Counted from the first letter of the stretch, positions 21,405-29,705 are shown. The stretch: 64,000 nucleotides of DNA from Achromobacter mucicolens (GCF_902859725.1 NZ_CADIJP010000005.1:186001-250000); one strand, 5' to 3'. Translations and numbers: made by a program. Notes: a model not told the origin generated them from the letters alone.

Positions 21405-22295
21405 ATGAGCACCCCCAAAAGCGCCCAGACCGGCGACCGCCCTCACCCCACCCCGCCCATGCCAGCGCAGCACCTGGACGAACAACCAGGCGTTGAAGCC
21501 GACATGGTGCTCAAGCCCCAGTATCAGGCGCCCGGCTACAAAGGCAGCGGCAAGCTGCAAGACAAGGTCGCGATCATCACCGGCGCTGACTCCGGCATCG
21601 GCCGGGCCGTCGCCGTCTTGTTCGCCCGCGAAGGCGCGGACGTCGCGGTGATGTACCTCGATGAACACGAGGATGCCCGGGAGACCAGCCGCGCCGTTCA
21701 GGCTGAAGGCCGCCAGTGCCTGCTGATTCCGGGCGACGTCCAGAATTCCGCCTTCTGCAACGAGGCCGTCGCGCAGGTGGTCAAGCACTTCGGCAAACTC
21801 GACATCCTGGTCAACAACGCGGCCTACCAGCAACATACCGAGACGCTGCCAGAAATCAGCGACGAAAAATGGGATAAGACGCTGCGTACCAACATCAGCG
21901 CGTACTTCTACATGGCGCGCGCCGCGCTGGAACACTTGAAGCCCGGCGGCGCCATCATCAATACGGGATCAGTCACGGGCCTGAACGGCAGCGGCAAGCT
22001 GCTGGACTACTCATCGACCAAAGGCGCCATCCACGCGTTCACCCGTTCGCTGGCCTCGAACCTGGCCGAAAAGGGTATCCGCGTGAACGCGGTCGCGCCC
22101 GGTCCCGTCTGGACGCCGCTCAATCCGGCCGACCGAAGCGCCGAAGACATCAAGTCATTTGGTGAAAAGACCGATCTGGGACGCCCCGCTCAGCCCGAGG
22201 AAATCTCACCCGCCTACGTCTTTCTGGCATCGCCCGAATGCTCGAGCTATATCACCGGCATCGTTCTGCCCATCACGGGCAGCGCGGGCGACTAA
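21405..22295 (+). CDS. Short-chain dehydrogenase/reductase (YghA/GSP39-like)
   Basis: A 296-residue SDR with an N-terminal extension of ~45 residues typical of the YghA/YdaD general-stress subgroup. Visible: cofactor motif TGADSGIGRA, LVNNAA, catalytic Ser in NTGSVTG, and the Y-x3-K pair in DYSSTKGAI. Substrate unknown; related proteins are general stress proteins. The ATG at 21405 has GGGAGAACAC upstream and is preferred to an ATG 12 bases earlier. A sigma-54-like element lies between this gene and DUF883, suggesting separate transcription. Confidence 0.92.
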   Translation: MSTPKSAQTGDRPHPTPPMPAQHLDEQPGVEADMVLKPQYQAPGYKGSGKLQDKVAIITGADSGIGRAVAVLFAREGADVAVMYLDEHEDARETSRAVQAEGRQCLLIPGDVQNSAFCNEAVAQVVKHFGKLDILVNNAAYQQHTETLPEISDEKWDKTLRTNISAYFYMARAALEHLKPGGAIINTGSVTGLNGSGKLLDYSSTKGAIHAFTRSLASNLAEKGIRVNAVAPGPVWTPLNPADRSAEDIKSFGEKTDLGRPAQPEEISPAYVFLASPECSSYITGIVLPITGSAGD

Positions 22296-22302
22296 GCGAT
22301 CC

Positions 22303-22923
22303 TCACTTCTCCGGCACCACCGAGGCCGGCGCGGCGCGCGACGCCGGGGAGACCGGCGGCGCTTCGCCCTTGGGCGCGGGATGGATCTTGTCGCCATTGA
22401 CGGCGGGCTCGCGACCCAACGCGCGGCTCATGGCGTAGTGATCGCTCAACATCGGCAAGGTGCGCGTCGCAAAGTCGCGCACCTGCGCATCTTCCGACTC
22501 CTTGGCGGCTGTTTCGAAAAGACGATTGGCGGTCGCGTGCGCGTCGACGGCAGCCTTCTTGATATACACCTGGTCGAACTCGGCGCCAGTCTTCTCGCGC
22601 AATTCATGCAGCGTGGCGCGATCAGGCTCGGCCGGCTGATCGGGCAGCGAAATGTTCTTGGCGGCCGCCAACGCGCGGATCTCCTTGTTCACCGCCGTGT
22701 GCTGTTCAATCATCTTGGCCGCAAACGCGCGCACCTGTGCGTCCTTGGCGCGCTTGCCTGCCAGCTCGGCGGCCTGCACTTCGAAAATTCCCGAGCCCGA
22801 GGCGGCCTGCAGGAAGCGGGCGTCCGAGGCGTCCAGCTCCGCGGCGTGCGATAGCGGGCCCGCGCCCGAGAGCACGACCGCCGCGGCAAGCGCGGCGAAT
22901 GACGTTTTAGCGAATGGCTTCAT
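22303..22923 (-). CDS. DUF4142 exported ferritin-like protein
   Basis: A 206-residue protein with an N-terminal signal peptide (cleavage probably after LSHAA) and a DUF4142 domain: two helical repeats with DAQVRAFAAKMIEQHTAVNKEI and DAQVRDFATRTLPMLSDHY. The family has a four-helix ferritin-like fold and is usually periplasmic or outer-membrane located, with unknown role and frequent stress induction. The Pro-rich C-terminus is not conserved. The ATG has CGGAGAAAG upstream. It follows the glycine-zipper gene by 31 bases on the same strand, so the two form a likely operon. Confidence 0.88.
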   Translation of the reverse strand: MKPFAKTSFAALAAAVVLSGAGPLSHAAELDASDARFLQAASGSGIFEVQAAELAGKRAKDAQVRAFAAKMIEQHTAVNKEIRALAAAKNISLPDQPAEPDRATLHELREKTGAEFDQVYIKKAAVDAHATANRLFETAAKESEDAQVRDFATRTLPMLSDHYAMSRALGREPAVNGDKIHPAPKGEAPPVSPASRAAPASVVPEK

Positions 22924-22954
22924 GGTGCTTTCTCCGTGCGTGACTGGGCGCGAC

Positions 22955-23545
22955 TTAATTGGCGGTGGTCGGGGCTTCAACCCGGCGCGGCGGATCCAGC
23001 GGGTCAAAATCCTGCCACTTGCCGTCCTGCCATCGGCCATTGGCCCGTTCGATGTCGGTGCCGCCCGCGGCGCGCAAAATCTGGCGGGCTTGCTGCTCGC
23101 GCCCAAGATCCACGTGCAGCGCCAGCATGACGCCGGCCTGGCGCACGGGCGGGTGCGATTTCTCGGGCTCGCCCGGCGCGGTGCGCACCCGCTTCTTGCG
23201 GCCGACTACCCACATGGCGCCCGCCAACGCCCCGATGTAGGCGCCCACCCCGGCGGCGGCAATCGTGATGAAGATCGAGGCGGCCAGCTGCGCGGCAATC
23301 AGCCCCGCCACCAACGCAAACACCAGCCCCAGCAACGAAGCGCCGGCCACCGCGCCAAAATGCCCGCCTTTGGCATCGGGGTCCGCAATCCGGTCGCCCC
23401 CCAGCGGAAAGCGCCCATGCTCGCCAGCAATGCTGACGTAAAAGGTGTGGATGTCATCCTCGGTATAGCCCTCGGCAAACAACTTCTGGGCGGCCAGCGT
23501 GGCTTCGTCGAAGGTCTGGAACCGTGCAGCGACAATCAAGGACAT
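22955..23545 (-). CDS. Glycine-zipper membrane protein with GSP17M-like N-terminus
   Basis: A 196-residue protein. Residues ~1-60 resemble the general-stress-protein-17M-type domain (FQTFDEATLAAQKLFAEGYTEDDI). Residues ~65-115 form a Gly/Ala-rich double membrane segment (glycine zipper), followed by a cytoplasmic tail with HVDLGREQQARQIL and a WQDGKWQDFDP ending. Inner-membrane stress protein by analogy; the exact function is unknown. The ATG at 23545 follows GGGAGATTGTC. A weak sigma-54-like element lies 35 bases upstream. First gene of the pair with DUF4142. Confidence 0.75.
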   Translation of the reverse strand: MSLIVAARFQTFDEATLAAQKLFAEGYTEDDIHTFYVSIAGEHGRFPLGGDRIADPDAKGGHFGAVAGASLLGLVFALVAGLIAAQLAASIFITIAAAGVGAYIGALAGAMWVVGRKKRVRTAPGEPEKSHPPVRQAGVMLALHVDLGREQQARQILRAAGGTDIERANGRWQDGKWQDFDPLDPPRRVEAPTTAN

Positions 23546-23579
23546 GACAATCTCCCGGGGAAAAATTTTCAAACAAGGA

Positions 23580-23594
23580 GCAACTTCCATACCT
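23580..23594 (-). promoter_or_regulatory. Weak sigma-54-like element
   Basis: Minus strand AGGTATG-GAAG-TTGC keeps GG-N10-GC and TTGC but the -24 core differs from GGCACG at two bases. Predicted start about 23 bases before the glycine-zipper gene. Confidence 0.42.
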
Positions 23595-23626
23595 GCGCTG
23601 CCTGAACCGCCCTGCCATCGCGACGT

Positions 23627-23641
23627 CGGCATGGCGCTTGC
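23627..23641 (+). promoter_or_regulatory. Sigma-54 -24/-12 promoter candidate
   Basis: CGGCATG-GCGC-TTGC, GG-N10-GC, one mismatch to GGCACG. Predicted start near 23653, 64 bases before the acidic small gene at 23717; probably also serves the DUF378 gene. Confidence 0.6.
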
Positions 23642-23716
23642 TGCCTGCCCCGCACCCGCTGCTGCGCGCACCGCCTGTTCCGATCCCGCGCGCGCGCCAT
23701 TATTCGGAGAATTCTC

Positions 23717-23983
23717 ATGCCCCGTATACCCGACACCGATTTAAACCTTGACGAAAGCGGCCGGCCCGACCTGGGTCCCAGCGACTCTTCAGATTCGGCC
23801 AGCGACCTGCCGCGCGACCTCAGGCATACCGATAGCGACTCCCAGGCGACGGGCGAACGCGAGAGCGTCGAACCGGACTTCCAGGACGACGACGGTGCGG
23901 ACGTGGCGACCGACCGAATCACCGACGCCGACGAAGCCGGCCTCTCGCACGACGCCCCCGAGCCCGTCCGCAACGGTGGCTGA
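23717..23983 (+). CDS. Small acidic disordered protein
   Basis: An 88-residue protein rich in Asp, Ser and Glu, with no hydrophobic segment and strongly negative charge. The ATG follows TCGGAGAATTCTC. Not a family I can name; similar acidic stress peptides are common next to DUF378/DUF883 genes. It is followed 46 bases later by the DUF378 gene on the same strand. Confidence 0.7.
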   Translation: MPRIPDTDLNLDESGRPDLGPSDSSDSASDLPRDLRHTDSDSQATGERESVEPDFQDDDGADVATDRITDADEAGLSHDAPEPVRNGG

Positions 23984-24029
23984 GCCGCAGTCTCCCCGGC
24001 CTCGTCGCCGCGCTCCTTGAGGAACGTCG

Positions 24030-24338
24030 ATGGAAACATCCCGTACTGAGGAATTTGCTGCCGGGTCCGAGCTCGACGAGGGCCTGCTGGCCCCCGAGCC
24101 TGCGCACGGCGAAGCGCGGCACGGCCTGTCCCTGCTGGATTGGATGGCGCTGATAGCCGTTGTGGCCGGCGGTCTGAACAGCGGCTTGATCGCCGCCGTC
24201 AATCTGGATGTCATCGCGAAGATCTTTCCGCATGCGGCGGCGGCGCGCACGGTTTACGGCGCGATTGGCATCGCGGCCTTGTATTGCGTCGTGATGCTTT
24301 TTCGTCTGGCCGACGAATTGGGCGAACCGGCCCGCTGA
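24030..24338 (+). CDS. DUF378 membrane protein
   Basis: A 102-residue protein with a ~35-residue polar start, then two membrane helices with the DUF378 pattern LDWMALIAVVAGGLNSGLIA and a second segment with YGAIGIAALYCVVMLF. Inner membrane, function unknown. Ribosome site TGAGGAACGTCG before the ATG. Likely co-transcribed with the preceding small acidic gene. Confidence 0.87.
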   Translation: METSRTEEFAAGSELDEGLLAPEPAHGEARHGLSLLDWMALIAVVAGGLNSGLIAAVNLDVIAKIFPHAAAARTVYGAIGIAALYCVVMLFRLADELGEPAR

Positions 24339-24366
24339 CAGCAAGCCGCTGCGCCCGCCTTTCGCA

Positions 24367-24582
24367 TCAGTTGCCGTCAGGCCGCTTGCCCGGATACTGC
24401 CCGCCCTCTTCAAACTCCGGCCCCTTGCGGTTCGGGGTTTTATCCGAATGCCGCTTGTAAGGCTGATCCTTCTCAGTCGGCTTATCCGCGCCAAACTGAC
24501 CGCTCTGGTTCGCCGCTTCCGTATCGTCCTTGGGGGTATTGGCCTTGGACTTGGCAGGCTGCTGATCGTGTGGGGTCGTCAT
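24367..24582 (-). CDS. Small hydrophilic protein of unknown function
   Basis: A 71-residue Lys/Asp/Pro-rich protein with no membrane segment (ends EFEEGGQYPGKRPDGN). Likely disordered. The ATG at 24582 follows AAGGAGATGATTC. A sigma-54-like element ends 71 bases upstream. Not a family I can name with confidence. Confidence 0.7.
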   Translation of the reverse strand: MTTPHDQQPAKSKANTPKDDTEAANQSGQFGADKPTEKDQPYKRHSDKTPNRKGPEFEEGGQYPGKRPDGN

Positions 24583-24638
24583 GAATCATCTCCTTGGTAC
24601 ACGCCATCCGTCAATCGCGAATGGCCTGGCCTTCCTGC

Positions 24639-24653
24639 GCAAGTGCCATGCCT
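24639..24653 (-). promoter_or_regulatory. Sigma-54 -24/-12 promoter candidate (left of divergent pair)
   Basis: Minus strand AGGCATG-GCAC-TTGC, GG-N10-GC, one mismatch to GGCACG. Predicted start ~45 bases before the gene ending at 24367. Its -24 end is only 9 bases from the -24 end of the opposing site at 24663. Confidence 0.62.
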
Positions 24654-24662
24654 GGAAATCCC

Positions 24663-24677
24663 GGGCACGTTACTTGC
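24663..24677 (+). promoter_or_regulatory. Sigma-54 -24/-12 promoter candidate (right of divergent pair)
   Basis: GGGCACG-TTAC-TTGC followed by T, matching GGCACG-N4-TTGCW. Predicted start near 24689, 43 bases before the exported protein gene at 24732. Confidence 0.75.
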
Positions 24678-24731
24678 TCTAGGCGTTATCGGGTCCGCCA
24701 ACTACCGGATCACTTACCCAAGGAGTCAGTC

Positions 24732-25106
24732 ATGAATCTGTCCAAAACGATTTGCCCCGCTTTTGCCCTGTGCTTTTCCGTCCTGGCCTTCCAGGCCTCC
24801 GCGCAAACGGGCACGACCGGCGTTCGCACGAACGATCAGATCGACAACCAATACAAAATGGACAAAAAGCAATGCGACGGCATGAAGGGCAATGCCAAGG
24901 ACGTCTGCCAGAAGCAGGCCGAAGCCACGCGCGACAAGGCCAAGGCCGACGCGAAGGCCGCGAAGGAGAAGGCCGAAGCCTCCCACGACGCGGCCAAGAC
25001 GCGCAACGATGCCGACTACAAGGTCGGCAAGGAAAAGTGCGATGCCATGTCCGGCAACGCCAAGGACGCCTGCATGGCTGACCTGAAGACCCGCTTCAAC
25101 AAGTAA
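24732..25106 (+). CDS. Exported Lys/Ala-rich helical protein with paired Cys
   Basis: A 124-residue protein with a signal peptide (cleavage likely after ASA), then a charged helical body of Lys/Ala/Glu/Asp repeats. Two similar blocks frame the helix, each with two Cys: KKQCDGMKGNAKDVC and KEKCDAMSGNAKDAC, suggesting a disulfide or metal-binding repeat in the periplasm. Such genes are sometimes labelled TolA-like because of composition only. The ATG follows AAGGAGTCAGTC, and a good sigma-54 element lies upstream. Confidence 0.8.
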   Translation: MNLSKTICPAFALCFSVLAFQASAQTGTTGVRTNDQIDNQYKMDKKQCDGMKGNAKDVCQKQAEATRDKAKADAKAAKEKAEASHDAAKTRNDADYKVGKEKCDAMSGNAKDACMADLKTRFNK

Positions 25107-25112
25107 GCGGCG

Positions 25113-26498
25113 TCAGGCGGATTCCCGGGACGGTCCGCCCGTCCGGGAATTCTCGCCGGGCAGCACGTAGCCTGCTGCCGCATATTCCTCAAGACGGTTG
25201 TAGAGCGTCTTGGGACTGATCCCCAACACTGCGGCCGCCTGTTTCTTGACCCCATTGCATCGCTCAAGGGTGGCCAGGATCAGACGGCGATCGGCTTCGG
25301 CCAAGGTCTCGCCAACCGGCACGCTGACTTGCCCGCCGGCCGACTCGCCAGCTGGCGATACCTGCGGCACAAGCATATCCAGATCCAGCACATCCCCATC
25401 GGCCATGATGAACGCGCGGCGCACGAAGTTCTTCAGTTCGCGGACGTTGCCTGGCCATTCATACTGCGCGAGCGCGGCCGCCGCTTCGGGGGAAAAATCC
25501 TTGTTCTTGCCGGATTCCTCGTTCAGAGCATGCAGAAAGCGCTGCGCCAGAAAGAGGATGTCGCTGCCGCGGTCGCGTAGCGCCGGCAGTTCGATGGGAA
25601 AAACGCTTAGCCGGTAATACAGGTCTTCACGCAGCTTGCCCTCTTGCACGGCCTGCTCCGGATTCCGGTTGGTCGCAGCAACCACGCGAATATCGCAGGC
25701 AATTTCCCGGTTGGTGCCCACGCGCATGAATTGGCCGGTTTCCAGCACGCGGAGCAGCTTGACCTGCAGGTCAAGCGGCATTTCGGTGACTTCGTCCAGG
25801 AACAACGTGCCGCCGTCGGCGCGCTCGAAGTACCCCTTGTGCTGGCGGTCCGCGCCGGTGAAACTGCCGCGCTCGTGCCCGAACATTTCACTTTCGATCA
25901 GGTTGGGCGAGATCGCGCCGCAATTGACCGCGATGAACGGCCGCTGCCGGCGCGGGCTGAGTTCGTGGATGGCGTGAGCGGCCAGCTCCTTGCCGGTGCC
26001 GCTTTCGCCGATCAGCAAGGTGGTGACCGTGGTGGGCGCCACGCGCCCGATTTGACGATACAGCGTCTGCATGCGTTCGGACTTGCCATACAGCTTGCCG
26101 AAGCGGCCCGGTTCTTCAAACGGGGTGCCGGGCATTTCACCGCCCGAATTGGTCATGATCCGCTTCAGGATCTCTTCGAGGCGCTCCATGCAGATGGGCT
26201 TGACCAGATAGTCGGTCGCACCCAGGCGCAGGGCCTGCACGGCGTTGTCGACAGTGCCGTGGCCGGTCATTACCACCACTTCTGCGCTGTGCACGGCAAC
26301 GTTCTTGAAGATGTCCATGCCGCTGCCGCCCGGCAGCCGGACGTCCGTCAACACCAGGTCGGGCGCTTGCCGTTCGAGCTGGATGAGGGCGTCCTTGACG
26401 CTGGCCGCCAGGGCCACCGAAAACCCGCTATCTCGGCCGATTTCGGCCAGTGTTTCCCGTATTGCATCGTCGTCATCGACGATAAGCAGGTGAGGCAT
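25113..26498 (-). CDS. NtrC-family sigma-54 response regulator
   Basis: A 461-residue enhancer-binding protein with three domains: receiver (phospho-acceptor Asp52 in [10 protein letters not shown]), AAA+ ATPase (GESGTGKE Walker A, GSFTGA sigma-54 contact loop, [13 protein letters not shown] Walker B, WPGNVREL) and a C-terminal Fis-type HTH ([19 protein letters not shown]). It uses ATP to open sigma-54 promoters after phosphorylation. No dedicated kinase is directly adjacent; the hybrid kinase at 29839-32835 is the nearest candidate. It is divergent from a second activator and lies beside rpoN, so it probably drives the local -24/-12 promoters. Confidence 0.95.
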   Translation of the reverse strand: MPHLLIVDDDDAIRETLAEIGRDSGFSVALAASVKDALIQLERQAPDLVLTDVRLPGGSGMDIFKNVAVHSAEVVVMTGHGTVDNAVQALRLGATDYLVKPICMERLEEILKRIMTNSGGEMPGTPFEEPGRFGKLYGKSERMQTLYRQIGRVAPTTVTTLLIGESGTGKELAAHAIHELSPRRQRPFIAVNCGAISPNLIESEMFGHERGSFTGADRQHKGYFERADGGTLFLDEVTEMPLDLQVKLLRVLETGQFMRVGTNREIACDIRVVAATNRNPEQAVQEGKLREDLYYRLSVFPIELPALRDRGSDILFLAQRFLHALNEESGKNKDFSPEAAAALAQYEWPGNVRELKNFVRRAFIMADGDVLDLDMLVPQVSPAGESAGGQVSVPVGETLAEADRRLILATLERCNGVKKQAAAVLGISPKTLYNRLEEYAAAGYVLPGENSRTGGPSRESA

Positions 26499-26673
26499 GC
26501 TATCTCCGTATCCCTTCCATAACCGTCAGAATAGTCACTATGAGGTCGGCCGGCGCAAATATCTGCCAGTTTCCAACAACGTTTTCCAATACTTGCAACT
26601 CGTCGCAATCAGACAGCAGACCGCCCTCTACGATGCGATTATTGCAGGCCCGCTTTCGGGACTAGGAATCAGC

Positions 26674-27678
26674 ATGGCCAGTCGAAATACCGCTACGCGC
26701 GCCAACGCGCCTTCCCCCACTTCCGTTTTTGCGGACACCAGCGGCATGTCGCCGCAAATGCGCAAGCTAGGAAACCAGATCGCACTTGCCGCGGCCACCG
26801 ATGCAAGCGTGTTCATTATCGGCGAAAGTGGAGCCGGCAAGGAAATCGTTGCGCGCGCCATCCACGACGCGAGCGAACGCCGCGACCAACCCTTCGTCGC
26901 TGTCAATTGCGGCGCGATCAGCGGATCGCTTGCGCATGCCGAGTTGTTCGGCCATGAGAAAGGCAGCTTCACGGGCGCCGTATCGCAAAATGCCGGGTAC
27001 TTCGAGTATGCAAGCGGCGGCACGCTGTTTCTGGATGAAGTGACGGAAATGCCCCCGGACATGCAGGTGCACTTCCTGCGCGTGCTTGAAGTGGGCACGT
27101 ATCAGCGCGTGGGCGGCACGGACCTGCTGCGCGCCAATGTGCGCGTCATCTGCGCCAGCAACCGTGACCCGGCCGCTTCGGTTGCGGATGGCAGGCTGCG
27201 CCAGGACTTCCTGCACCGTTTGCTGGTGATTCCGCTGCGCGTGCCGCCGCTGCGTGAGCGCGGCGACGACGCCCTGCTGCTGGCACACCAATTCCTGGAC
27301 ACGCTCAATACACAGCACGGCACGCAAAAGACGTTTTCGCCGGCCATGCTTGCGGCGATCAAGGCGCACGATTGGCCTGGCAACGTTCGCGAATTGCGCA
27401 ACGTGGTCCAGCGCGCGTACATCATGGCCGATACCCAGCTGGACGCCGACCTCGCGACGCGCAACCGCGGGCCCAACCAGGCACAGGTTCGCGACGGTTC
27501 GCTCAACTTTCCGGTGGGCATGCCGCTGGGCCGCGCCCAACGCGAATTCATCCTCGCCACGCTGGCCCACCACGCGGGCGATAAACGCCTGGCCGCCGAG
27601 ACCCTCGGCGTCAGTCTGAAAACGCTCTACAACCGGCTGGATGTCTATGAAAAGGACGAGCCCGAAAAGGCTGCCTGA
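26674..27678 (+). CDS. Sigma-54 activator lacking a receiver domain
   Basis: A 334-residue AAA+ enhancer-binding protein ([38 protein letters not shown]) with a Fis-type HTH ([19 protein letters not shown]) and only ~30 residues before the ATPase. PspF-like in layout: no phosphorylation input, so it would be constitutive or held by a partner protein. The ATG at 26674 has a weak AGGAAT site; the open frame runs back to 26497 but that part is AT-rich intergenic DNA. The ATPase is close to that of its divergent neighbour, suggesting duplication. It is followed by the sigma-54 promoter and rpoN. Confidence 0.9.
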   Translation: MASRNTATRANAPSPTSVFADTSGMSPQMRKLGNQIALAAATDASVFIIGESGAGKEIVARAIHDASERRDQPFVAVNCGAISGSLAHAELFGHEKGSFTGAVSQNAGYFEYASGGTLFLDEVTEMPPDMQVHFLRVLEVGTYQRVGGTDLLRANVRVICASNRDPAASVADGRLRQDFLHRLLVIPLRVPPLRERGDDALLLAHQFLDTLNTQHGTQKTFSPAMLAAIKAHDWPGNVRELRNVVQRAYIMADTQLDADLATRNRGPNQAQVRDGSLNFPVGMPLGRAQREFILATLAHHAGDKRLAAETLGVSLKTLYNRLDVYEKDEPEKAA

Positions 27679-27756
27679 GCAGTTCTTACCACCGGGTTTG
27701 TAATACTGGCTCAGCATGCCGCGTTCCCGGGGCGTCCTCGCCCCCTTGAGCGAGGC

Positions 27757-27771
27757 TGGCACGATCTTTGC
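27757..27771 (+). promoter_or_regulatory. Sigma-54 -24/-12 promoter of rpoN
   Basis: TGGCACG-ATCT-TTGC is an exact match to the sigma-54 consensus core TGGCACG-N4-TTGC. Predicted start near 27783, 42 bases before the rpoN TTG. It implies that this sigma-54 gene is transcribed by sigma-54 holoenzyme. Confidence 0.82.
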
Positions 27772-27824
27772 GTATAGAAGAGGAATGAGCCGCCTTCCGG
27801 CGGCTGCCCCTTCAGGAGACTCGA

Positions 27825-29282
27825 TTGGGCCACCCCATGCAAGAACTTCGCCTGCGCCAGCAAATGACGCTCGCGCCGCGTCTGCAACAGTCCGTCAAGC
27901 TGCTTCAGATGTCGGCGCTTGAATTCACCACGGCCGTGCAGCACGCACTGGCCTCAAACCCTTTTCTCGAAGATCCGGACGATTCGGAGCCCGAGGCGGC
28001 GGCCACGCCTGCGCCCGGCGTCCGCGGCGAGTCGGCGGACATGGATGGACAGCCCGCCCCGGAGCCCGTTGCGGCCGCCGAAAGCCCGGACAGCGACGAG
28101 CCCCCGCCCGACGCGCCCGCCTATTCCGGCGACTACCCCACCCACACGTCCTCCGGCGGTGACAGCGATCTGGGCCAATGGGCCTGCGCCAACGTGTCGA
28201 TGCGCGATCGCCTGTCCTTCGAACTGGGCAACTATCACCTGCAGCCGCGTGATCGCCTGCTGGCGGAATTCATCATTGACGCGCTGGACGACGACGGCTA
28301 CCTGCGCACCCCGCTCTGCGCGCTTTGCACCGCGGCGGATGCGGACATCAACCCACTTCCGGAGGAATCCGAATGGATGGCGGCGCTGCGCCTGGTGCAG
28401 CAGCTGGACGCCCCCGGCATTGCCGCGCGCGACTTGCGCGAATGCCTGACCCTGCAACTCGCAGCGCTGCCGGATGAGGACGACGACACGCGCGCACTGG
28501 CCCAGAAGATCGTCCAGGAACATCTGGAGCGCCTGGGCAAGAACGATTACGTCGGTCTGCGCCGCGCACTGGGATGTGGCGATGACGCCCTGCGCGACGC
28601 GTGCGCGCTTATCCGCCGGCTGGACCCCAAGCCCGGCGGGCGCTACAGCGGAGACACGCCGGTGTACGTGGTGCCGGATGTGTTCGTGGACAAATGGCAG
28701 GGACGCTGGCGCGTGCTGCCCAACCGCAGCGCCATGCCGCGCGCCCGGTTGCACAGCGCCTATGCGGATCTCTTTCGCCGCGCCCGCCTGGACGACCGCA
28801 GCCCCATGGCGCAGGAACTCCAGGAAGCGCGTTGGCTCGTGCGCAATGTCGAACAGCGCTACACCACGATTCAGCGAGTGGCCGAGGCCATCGTCAAGCG
28901 CCAGCAGATGTTTTTCGAATATGGCGAAGTGGCGCTGCGCCCGCTCATGCTGCGCGAAGTGGCGGACGACCTGAACATGCACGAGTCCACTGTCTCGCGC
29001 GCGACCGTGAGCAAGTACATGACCACGCCGCGCGGCGTTTTCGAGTTTCGCCACTTCTTCTCGCGGGAACTGGCCACGGAGTCGGGCGGATCGTGTTCCG
29101 CGGCCGCGGTGCGGGCGCTCATCAAGGAAATGGTGGACGCCGAAGATCCCGCGATGCCACTGTCCGACGTGGCACTGACGCAGCAGCTGGCATCCAACGG
29201 CATTCTGCTGGCCCGCCGCACCGTGTCGAAATACCGCGGCCAGTTGCGCGTGCCGCCCGCAGAGCTGCGCCGCCAGCACTGA
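27825..29282 (+). CDS. rpoN: RNA polymerase sigma-54 factor
   Basis: A 485-residue sigma-54 with all regions: Gln/Leu-rich N-terminal activator domain (LRQQMTLAPRLQQSVKLLQMSALEF), a long acidic linker, the core-binding domain, an HTH (LREVADDLNMHESTVSRATVSKY) and the RpoN box ARRTVSKYRG near residues 468-477 that reads the -24 element. TTG at 27825 is preferred because AGGAGACTCGA lies at ideal spacing; an in-frame ATG at 27837 is too far from it. The context (two activators, no lptB, hpf or PTS genes) is not the usual chromosomal rpoN locus, so this is likely a second copy, rpoN2-like. Whether another rpoN exists cannot be seen here. Confidence 0.95.
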   Translation: MGHPMQELRLRQQMTLAPRLQQSVKLLQMSALEFTTAVQHALASNPFLEDPDDSEPEAAATPAPGVRGESADMDGQPAPEPVAAAESPDSDEPPPDAPAYSGDYPTHTSSGGDSDLGQWACANVSMRDRLSFELGNYHLQPRDRLLAEFIIDALDDDGYLRTPLCALCTAADADINPLPEESEWMAALRLVQQLDAPGIAARDLRECLTLQLAALPDEDDDTRALAQKIVQEHLERLGKNDYVGLRRALGCGDDALRDACALIRRLDPKPGGRYSGDTPVYVVPDVFVDKWQGRWRVLPNRSAMPRARLHSAYADLFRRARLDDRSPMAQELQEARWLVRNVEQRYTTIQRVAEAIVKRQQMFFEYGEVALRPLMLREVADDLNMHESTVSRATVSKYMTTPRGVFEFRHFFSRELATESGGSCSAAAVRALIKEMVDAEDPAMPLSDVALTQQLASNGILLARRTVSKYRGQLRVPPAELRRQH

Positions 29283-29300
29283 TCAGCCGTGCGACCATAA

Positions 29301-29328
29301 AAAAAGGCTTCCTTGCGGAAGCCTTTTT
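29301..29328. terminator. Bidirectional Rho-independent terminator after rpoN
   Basis: Perfect 12-base inverted repeat AAAAAGGCTTCC (29301-29312) and GGAAGCCTTTTT (29317-29328) with loop TTGC. The T-run follows on the plus strand and, by symmetry, on the minus strand, serving both rpoN and the convergent gene ending at 29340. Confidence 0.92.
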
Positions 29329-29339
29329 GTTGGGCTGGC

Positions 29340-29705
29340 TTACTTGCTGCCGCCCGTGTTCGGATATCCCGGAGGAGGCGCAGCGCCGCCGGCCGGGGTA
29401 TTCGGCACGTTGTCATTGGCCTCGCGCTTGCGATTGGGCATTTCCGACCCATGCTTGTCCGACTTCATGTGACCGCTCTTGTCCAGATTCGGCGGCGTCG
29501 TGCCCGTATTGGGCGCGGCGTTCGGGGCAGGCGGAATCTGGCCCGGAGGCACCTTGGTGTTGGGCGGCACGGCAGCCCCGTCGTTCGGCGTCGTGGACGG
29601 CGAGGTCGGGGGGGTGCTGCGGCCCGTGGACTGGGCATAGGCGCCGCCAGCGGTCGCAACGCCGGCAATCAAAGCAAACGCGCAGGTCATGGCACGGTAT
29701 TTCAT
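29340..29705 (-). CDS. Exported Pro/Asn-rich protein
   Basis: A 121-residue protein with a signal peptide (cleavage likely after GGAYA) and a mature part made of Pro, Asn, Thr and Gly with charged patches; likely disordered in the periplasm. The ATG at 29705 has GGAAGGAGCTACGCT upstream. A strong sigma-54 element lies 41 bases upstream. Not a known family; it resembles the other low-complexity members of the cluster. Confidence 0.78.
   Translation of the reverse strand: MKYRAMTCAFALIAGVATAGGAYAQSTGRSTPPTSPSTTPNDGAAVPPNTKVPPGQIPPAPNAAPNTGTTPPNLDKSGHMKSDKHGSEMPNRKREANDNVPNTPAGGAAPPPGYPNTGGSK

Noticed and set aside
26555-26568. TGGCAG/TTGC element between the two activators
   Set aside because: GG to GC spacing is 9 bases, one short of the required 10.
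26497-26673. N-terminal extension of the receiver-less activator
   Set aside because: The extra 59 codons are AT-rich, show no domain and overlap the divergent promoter region.
27837-29282. ATG at 27837 as the rpoN start
   Set aside because: It lies 16-18 bases from the AGGAG site, while the in-frame TTG at 27825 has ideal spacing; the difference is only four residues.
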